Shown in pieces: positions 59,506 through 64,000 of a stretch of 64,000 bases of DNA. Each line of letters opens with the position of its first letter. The first letter of the stretch is position 1. The stretch is taken from positions 62,001 through 126,000 of the forward strand of contig CAWBFA010000001.1 of NCBI GenBank assembly GCA_963788055.1. The letters are read 5' to 3'. The notes below the pieces were generated by a model. That model was not told the origin of the DNA. It was given only the letters and a program-made list of their open reading frames with translations, and did no database searches. The stretch comes from JACCTU01 sp963788055 (GTDB taxonomy: Bacteria; Actinomycetota; Thermoleophilia; Gaiellales; Gaiellaceae). The translations under genes and the position numbers were made by a program.

Positions 59506-62063
59506 TCAAGTTCGCACTGAAGGGTCTGCTCGGCCGCAAGCTGCGAACCGCCCTGACCTCGATCGCAATCGTGCTCGGAGTCGCGATGGTCAGCGGCACG
59601 TTCGTCCTGACCGATTCGATCGACAAGGCGTTCGACTCGATCTTCACCGACTCTCGCCAGGGCTCCGACGCCGTCATTTCGGGCAAAGCCGCCTTCGAGC
59701 TGACCGACGGGGGCGGCAGCGAGGCACCGACGCTCCCCGAGTCGCTGCTCAGCACGGTGCGGGCGCTGCCCGAGGTCCAGGAGGCCGAGGGCAGCGTCGA
59801 CAGCGAGACGACGATCTTGATCGGCAAGGACGGCAAGGCGATCGTCGGCAACGCACCGAGTATCGGCTTCAGCATCGCCCGCGGCGACTCTCCCTTCAAC
59901 CCCCTGCGGCTCGTCGCCGGCAGTTGGCCGGGGCCGAACGAGATCGTCATCGACGAGGCAACCGCCGACAAGGAGAACTTCCGCGTCGGCGACACGATCG
60001 GCGTCCAGTCGCAAGGGCCGGTGCAGCACTATCGCATCTCCGGGATCGTCCGCTTCGGCGAGTCTCTGTCGACCATCGGCGACGCGACACTCGCGGGTTT
60101 CGACCTCCCGACGGCGCAACGCCTCTACGGCAAGGTGGGGCGCCTCGACGAAATTGCCGTCTCGTCCGAACCCAACGTGGCGCCGGCGCAGCTGGTGGCC
60201 GCGATCGAGAACGTGATCCCACCGACTGCGCAGGTCAAGACAGGGGCGACCCAGGCGCGCGAGGACGCATCACAGACGAACGAGTTCATCACGTTCCTTC
60301 GTGGGTTCCTGCTCGCGTTCGCCGGCGTCGCGCTCTTCGTCGGCAGCTTCGTGATCGCGAACTCGCTCGGCATCACGATCGCGCAGCGCACTCGTGAGTT
60401 CGCGACGATCCGGACGATCGGTGCATCCCGGAGACAGGTGCTCGGTTCGATCGTCATGGAGTCGCTCGTCGTCGGGGTTCTCGCGTCGATCGTCGGGCTC
60501 TTCTTCGGACTCGGGCTGGCGAAGCTCCTCTTTTCGCTGTTCAAGGCGGTCGGCTTCACGCTTCCCAACAGCGGCCTGGTCTTCGAGACACGAACGGTGG
60601 TCGTCTCGTTGCTCGTCGGAACCATCGTGACGCTGCTCGCCAGCCTGCGGCCCGCAGTGCGCGCGACGCGCGTTCCACCGATCGCGGCCGTGCGCGAAGG
60701 CGCGACGCTGCCGGAGTCCCGGTTCGCCCGCTACCGTACGCTGGGTTCCGCGTTGCTGACCGCGCTCGGGTTCGCGGCGCTCCTCTTTGGCCTGTTTGCG
60801 CCGAGCCTCGGGACGACCGGCGTCCTCATCTGGCTCGGGCTTGGCGCGCTGCTCGTCTTCTTCGGCGTCTCGCTGCTCTCCGTGCGCTTCATCCGCCCGC
60901 TCGCGTTCGCGCTCGGCTGGCCGGCGACGCGCCTCGGCGGCTCCGCAGGAACGCTCGCGCGCGACAACGCTCGGCGAAACCCTCAGCGAACGGCCTCGAC
61001 CGCAGCAGCGCTCATGATCGGGCTCGCGCTCGTGACGCTCGTCGCGGTGCTGGCGGCCGGGATCACGTCGACGTTCCGCGGTGCCGTCGAGGAGCTCTGG
61101 AAGGATGCGGACTACGCGGTGACCGCGCAGAACAACTTCACGCCGATCCCTGTTTCCGTCGCCGAGGGAATCGCGCAGGTTCCGGGTGTCATCGCGGTCG
61201 GCAACGTCCGGACCGGCGACGCGCAGGCGTTCGGCAGCAAGTTCTTCGCGACAGCAGTGAATCCGGTGACGAGCACGATCTTCAACATGACGTGGAAAGA
61301 AGGCTCGAACGCGGTTCTCGCCGAGCTCGGCAACGACGGTGCCTTCGTCGACGACGGATACGCCAACGACCACAACCTGCTGATCGGGTCGCTGGTCACC
61401 GTGACGTTCGCGAACGGTGAGAAGAAGGCGTACCGGATCAGGGGCATCTTCGACCCACCGGCTGGAGGCTCGCCCTTCGGCCCGATCACGATCTCGGCCG
61501 CTGAATGGGACCGCCACAACGCAAACCCGCAAGACCTCTACTCGTTCGTGCGGATGCAGGGCGGCCAGACGGCCGCAAACCAGGCGAAGCTGACTGAGGC
61601 GCTGAAGGAGTTCCCGAACGCCAAGGTGGCGACGCGGGAGGAATTCATCGACAACCAGATCTCCGGGCTGAACACCGTCCTGAACATCCTCTACGTCTTG
61701 CTCGCACTTTCGGTCGTCGTATCGCTGTTCGGGATCATCAACACGCTCGTGCTGACGGTCTTCGAGCGTACGCGTGAGATCGGAATGCTTCGTGCGATCG
61801 GCATGACCCGACGGCAGGTACGGCGCATGATCCGACACGAGAGCGTGATCACCGCGCTGATCGGCGGCACACTCGGGATCCTCCTCGGTGTCGTGCTCGG
61901 CGCGCTGCTCGTGGCGCGAGTCGACTTCATCGACTTCACGCTCCCGGTCACATCGCTGATCGTGTTCATGATCGCCACGATCTTCGTCGGGATCATCGCC
62001 GCCGTCTTCCCAGCGCGGCGGGCGGCTCGGCTGAACGTGCTCGAAGCGCTTCAGTACGAGTAG
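59502..62063 (+). CDS. FtsX-like ABC permease (MacB-type, duplicated)
   Basis: 853 residues from GTG 59502, overlapping the ATPase gene. N-terminal TM helix (TALTSIAIVLGVAMVSGTFV), a large periplasmic/extracytoplasmic domain, then FLLAFAGVALFVGSFVIANS and two more helices, completing the first FtsX module. A second module starts ARDNARRNPQRTASTAAALM and ends in helices VVVSLFGIINTLVLTVFE and SLIVFMIATIFVGIIAAVFP. Ten helices in all, typical for actinobacterial MacB-type export of peptides or lipids. Its 3' end overlaps the convergent serine hydrolase gene by 13 nt. Confidence 0.88.
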   Translation: MIKFALKGLLGRKLRTALTSIAIVLGVAMVSGTFVLTDSIDKAFDSIFTDSRQGSDAVISGKAAFELTDGGGSEAPTLPESLLSTVRALPEVQEAEGSVDSETTILIGKDGKAIVGNAPSIGFSIARGDSPFNPLRLVAGSWPGPNEIVIDEATADKENFRVGDTIGVQSQGPVQHYRISGIVRFGESLSTIGDATLAGFDLPTAQRLYGKVGRLDEIAVSSEPNVAPAQLVAAIENVIPPTAQVKTGATQAREDASQTNEFITFLRGFLLAFAGVALFVGSFVIANSLGITIAQRTREFATIRTIGASRRQVLGSIVMESLVVGVLASIVGLFFGLGLAKLLFSLFKAVGFTLPNSGLVFETRTVVVSLLVGTIVTLLASLRPAVRATRVPPIAAVREGATLPESRFARYRTLGSALLTALGFAALLFGLFAPSLGTTGVLIWLGLGALLVFFGVSLLSVRFIRPLAFALGWPATRLGGSAGTLARDNARRNPQRTASTAAALMIGLALVTLVAVLAAGITSTFRGAVEELWKDADYAVTAQNNFTPIPVSVAEGIAQVPGVIAVGNVRTGDAQAFGSKFFATAVNPVTSTIFNMTWKEGSNAVLAELGNDGAFVDDGYANDHNLLIGSLVTVTFANGEKKAYRIRGIFDPPAGGSPFGPITISAAEWDRHNANPQDLYSFVRMQGGQTAANQAKLTEALKEFPNAKVATREEFIDNQISGLNTVLNILYVLLALSVVVSLFGIINTLVLTVFERTREIGMLRAIGMTRRQVRRMIRHESVITALIGGTLGILLGVVLGALLVARVDFIDFTLPVTSLIVFMIATIFVGIIAAVFPARRAARLNVLEALQYE

Positions 62064-63180
62064 CCGGGCTTGCGCCGGAACGGGTAGCCGGCCCACCAGA
62101 GCTCGATCGGCTCACCGTCCTCGTCACGGACGACGCGGAGCAGCTCGCCCTCTTCGTGTCCCCTCGCCGAGCGGAAGCGGTCCGGCGCTTCCTGCACGAA
62201 GACCGCGTCGTCGCTCTCGAGCCGACCCGTCCAGCGAAAGCGGTGCTCGATGCCCTCCGACCACCACGAGCCGAGGATCCCCTCGATCTCGGGCGGCGAT
62301 TGCTCGTCGACGCGCCGGCTGCCGCTCTGCGGAACGAGTGACGCCGCGAGCGCGCGAACGCCCTCGAACTGCGTCGCGTTGGTCAGCACCGCAGCGCCCG
62401 CGTTCGCGTCGCGGTCGTAGAGCAGGATCGATCGGAAGCCGACCGTCGCGCCCTCGTGCCCCCAGAGCTCACGGCCGTCGACGCGCACGCACTCCACGCC
62501 GAGCCCGAACGCCTCGTCCCAGCCGGCGTGCGCGTACGGCCGGTGGAGCTCCTCCAGGCCGAGGAGGTGCGTCCCCCAGCGGGCGACATCGCCGGCCGTG
62601 CTCCAGAGCCCGCCCGAGGCGCTCGTCCCTCCCTTCACGAGCGTCCGCTCGTGGCGGTCGCGCAGGAACCCGCGTGCGTGAGGCTCCTGCGGCCCCCACG
62701 TCGTCCGGCGTAGGCCGTGCGGCTCGAGCAGCAGCGTCCCGGATCGCCTCCTCGAGGGGCTTCGCCCGCCCGCTCCGCGACGAGCTCGCCGAGCACCAGG
62801 TAGCCGAGGTTCGAGTAGTGGAACCGTCCGGGCGGAAGCACGCGTTCGGCCTCGTCGAGACGGGCGATGACCTCCTCCCGCGCCGGGAACTCGAGCGTCG
62901 CCCACTCCTCGCCGGGAAGCTCGCGCTGGAGACCCGACGTGTGCGAGAGCAGCTGCCTCGGCGTTCCGAACCGAGTCGGCTCGTCGAGGTCGACGCGCAG
63001 CTCGAGCAGCGCCGCCGCGACGAAGGTCTTCGTGACCGACGCGATCGCGTACTGCGTGTCCGGCCGGGCGTCGCCTACCGTCTGCGCCAAGGTGACCTCG
63101 CCGTCCTCGAACACGGTGGCGGAGATGCTCGGGAGGCCGTGCTCCGCGAGCGCGAGCTCGAGAAGGTCAGGCTTCGACAA
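62051..63180 (-). CDS. serine hydrolase (class C beta-lactamase family), frameshifted
   Basis: N-terminal part from TTG 63180: YAIASVTKTFVAAALLE contains S-x-x-K and RFHYSNLGYLVLGEL the Y-S-N motif of class C-type hydrolases. After ELVAERAG near 62770 the frame changes; KPLEEAIRD is one frame over and LLLEPHGLRRTTWGP, then TLVKGGTSASGGLWSTAGDV, another. Length is two over a multiple of three, so one lost or two gained bases in 62740-62770 explain the break. The C-terminal DAVFVQEAPDRFRS... lipocalin-like tail ends at TGA 62051. Probably a D-amino-acid or ester peptidase; no beta-lactamase activity is implied. Start overlaps the aldolase gene. Confidence 0.7.
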
Positions 63181-64000
63181 GCACGCCGAGCGCGCGAGGG
63201 ATCAGGTCGATCGCACGCTCGATGTCGTCGTCCGAGACGTCGAGGTGCGTAACCGCGCGCAGCGTCGACGGGTGCACGGTCGCCGACATGCCGACGCCGT
63301 GCTCTTTCAACCGCGCGAGGGCCTCCCACTTCGTCAGCCCATACGGCTCCACGTCGACCTGGACGAAGTTCGTTTCGACGGCGTCGAGGTCGATCGCGAC
63401 CCCGGCGGCGGCGAGACCCTCTGCGAGGCGCCGCGCGCGCGCGTGGTCGTCGGCAAGCCGTTCGACGTGGTGGTCGAGCGCGTAGACGCCCGCGGCCGCG
63501 ACGATCCCGGCCTGCCGCATCGCGCCGCCGAAGAGGTGCTTCGCGCGCCGCGCCTTGACCATCAGCTCCTCCGAGCCGGCGACGACCGCGCCGAGCGGGC
63601 AGCCGAGACCTTTCGAGAGGCAGAGCGTGACCGTGTCGAAGCCTCCGCCGATCTCGGCCGGCGGCACGCCGAGCGCGACCGCGGCGTTCAGCACGCGAGC
63701 GCCGTCGAGGTGCACGCGCAGCCCGAGGTCGCGCGAGGTCTCGACCACCGCGGCGAGCTCCTCGAGCGGCCAGACCCGGCCGCCGGACGAGTTGTGCGTG
63801 TTCTCGACCGAGACGAGCTTCGTCACGGGCTCGTGCCCCGAGCGAGGGTCGGTCATCGCGGCGCGGATCTGCTCCGGCGCGAGCCGGCCGGCATAGCCGG
63901 GCAGCGGCCGCGTGAAGAGCCCGGAGTGCGCTGCGGGGCCGCCCTGCTCCGCGATGAAGAGGTGCGAGTGCTCCTCGGCGATCACGACGTCGCCGGGCTC
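63167..64000 (-). CDS. L-threonine aldolase family, 5' end off window
   Basis: Open from the right edge (EPGDVVIAEEHSHLFIAEQG) to TGA 63169-63167; the N-terminal ~60 residues are missing. ENTHNSSGGRVWPL is the ENT-x-N-x-x-G cofactor-loop motif, LRVHLDGARVLNAAV holds the PLP-ring Asp, and TVTLCLSKGLGCPLGAVV the Schiff-base Lys. HLFGGAMRQAG is also typical of low-specificity threonine aldolases, which cleave threonine or allo-threonine to glycine and acetaldehyde. Confidence 0.88.
   Translation of the reverse strand, partial: EPGDVVIAEEHSHLFIAEQGGPAAHSGLFTRPLPGYAGRLAPEQIRAAMTDPRSGHEPVTKLVSVENTHNSSGGRVWPLEELAAVVETSRDLGLRVHLDGARVLNAAVALGVPPAEIGGGFDTVTLCLSKGLGCPLGAVVAGSEELMVKARRAKHLFGGAMRQAGIVAAAGVYALDHHVERLADDHARARRLAEGLAAAGVAIDLDAVETNFVQVDVEPYGLTKWEALARLKEHGVGMSATVHPSTLRAVTHLDVSDDDIERAIDLIPRALGVLVEA

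Noticed and set aside
60270..62096. Long minus-strand frame opposite the FtsX permease
   Set aside because: Asp/Arg/Glu-rich low-complexity shadow.

Overview
High-GC genomic window (64 kb) from an actinobacterium-like organism. Evidence for this: GTG starts are frequent, coding-strand codons are strongly GC-biased, a WhiG/FliA-type sigma factor and an ECF sigma factor with a SnoaL tail are present, and many genes have a -10-like TANNNT hexamer ending exactly 6 nt before the start codon (leaderless transcription). Several small conserved proteins (15027-15248, 19658-20269, 20301-20519, 56502-56906) look like ones I associate with the deep class Thermoleophilia (Gaiella and relatives). That class assignment is inference, not proof.

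Layout. 1-4451: exported proteins, namely an Asn/Gln-rich alternating-repeat protein cut by the left edge, a Pro-rich membrane protein and an Ig-like/FN3 protein. 4448-12984: metabolic genes, including a leucine-degradation pair (methylglutaconyl-CoA hydratase-like and methylcrotonyl-CoA carboxylase beta), a DapA-family aldolase with an FAD oxidoreductase, a secreted metalloprotease and a cupin. 13008-15852: a tRNA-Trp site whose 77-bp 3' end plus terminator is duplicated around a 2.7-kb insert carrying a glycoside hydrolase. 15903-25135: core-like genes (WhiG-type sigma factor, EF-G-like GTPase, PadR module, an aldehyde dehydrogenase/GNAT/RNase H operon, ECF sigma factor, cysteine-dioxygenase-like cupin, tRNA-Gly).

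25094-46047 is accessory DNA. A 42-bp 3' piece of tRNA-Gly is repeated 6.8 kb downstream. Between the copies lie an FHA-HTH protein, a very large kinase-cyclase-STAND-transmembrane-WD40 receptor and an SGNH hydrolase. Next come a zinc-ribbon/cyclase/AAA/TPR gene, an SQR-like flavoprotein, a DUF5655 protein and a pair of inverted paralogous alpha/beta hydrolases. Those paralogues bracket a long sulfatase, which itself sits between 25-bp copies of another tRNA 3' end. Between 25.8 and 35.9 kb the genes carry about 20 single-base frameshifts but keep their motifs, so this is either recent decay or weak consensus sequence. No integrase was recognised.

46142-64000 returns to core-like genes: an HD-GYP response regulator, a response regulator/two-peptidase operon, gltX diverging from an apparent base-excision-repair operon (two AlkZ-like winged-helix proteins plus endonuclease IV), HAD phosphatase and CAX antiporter, a MacB-type ABC transporter, a frameshifted serine hydrolase and an L-threonine aldolase cut by the right edge.
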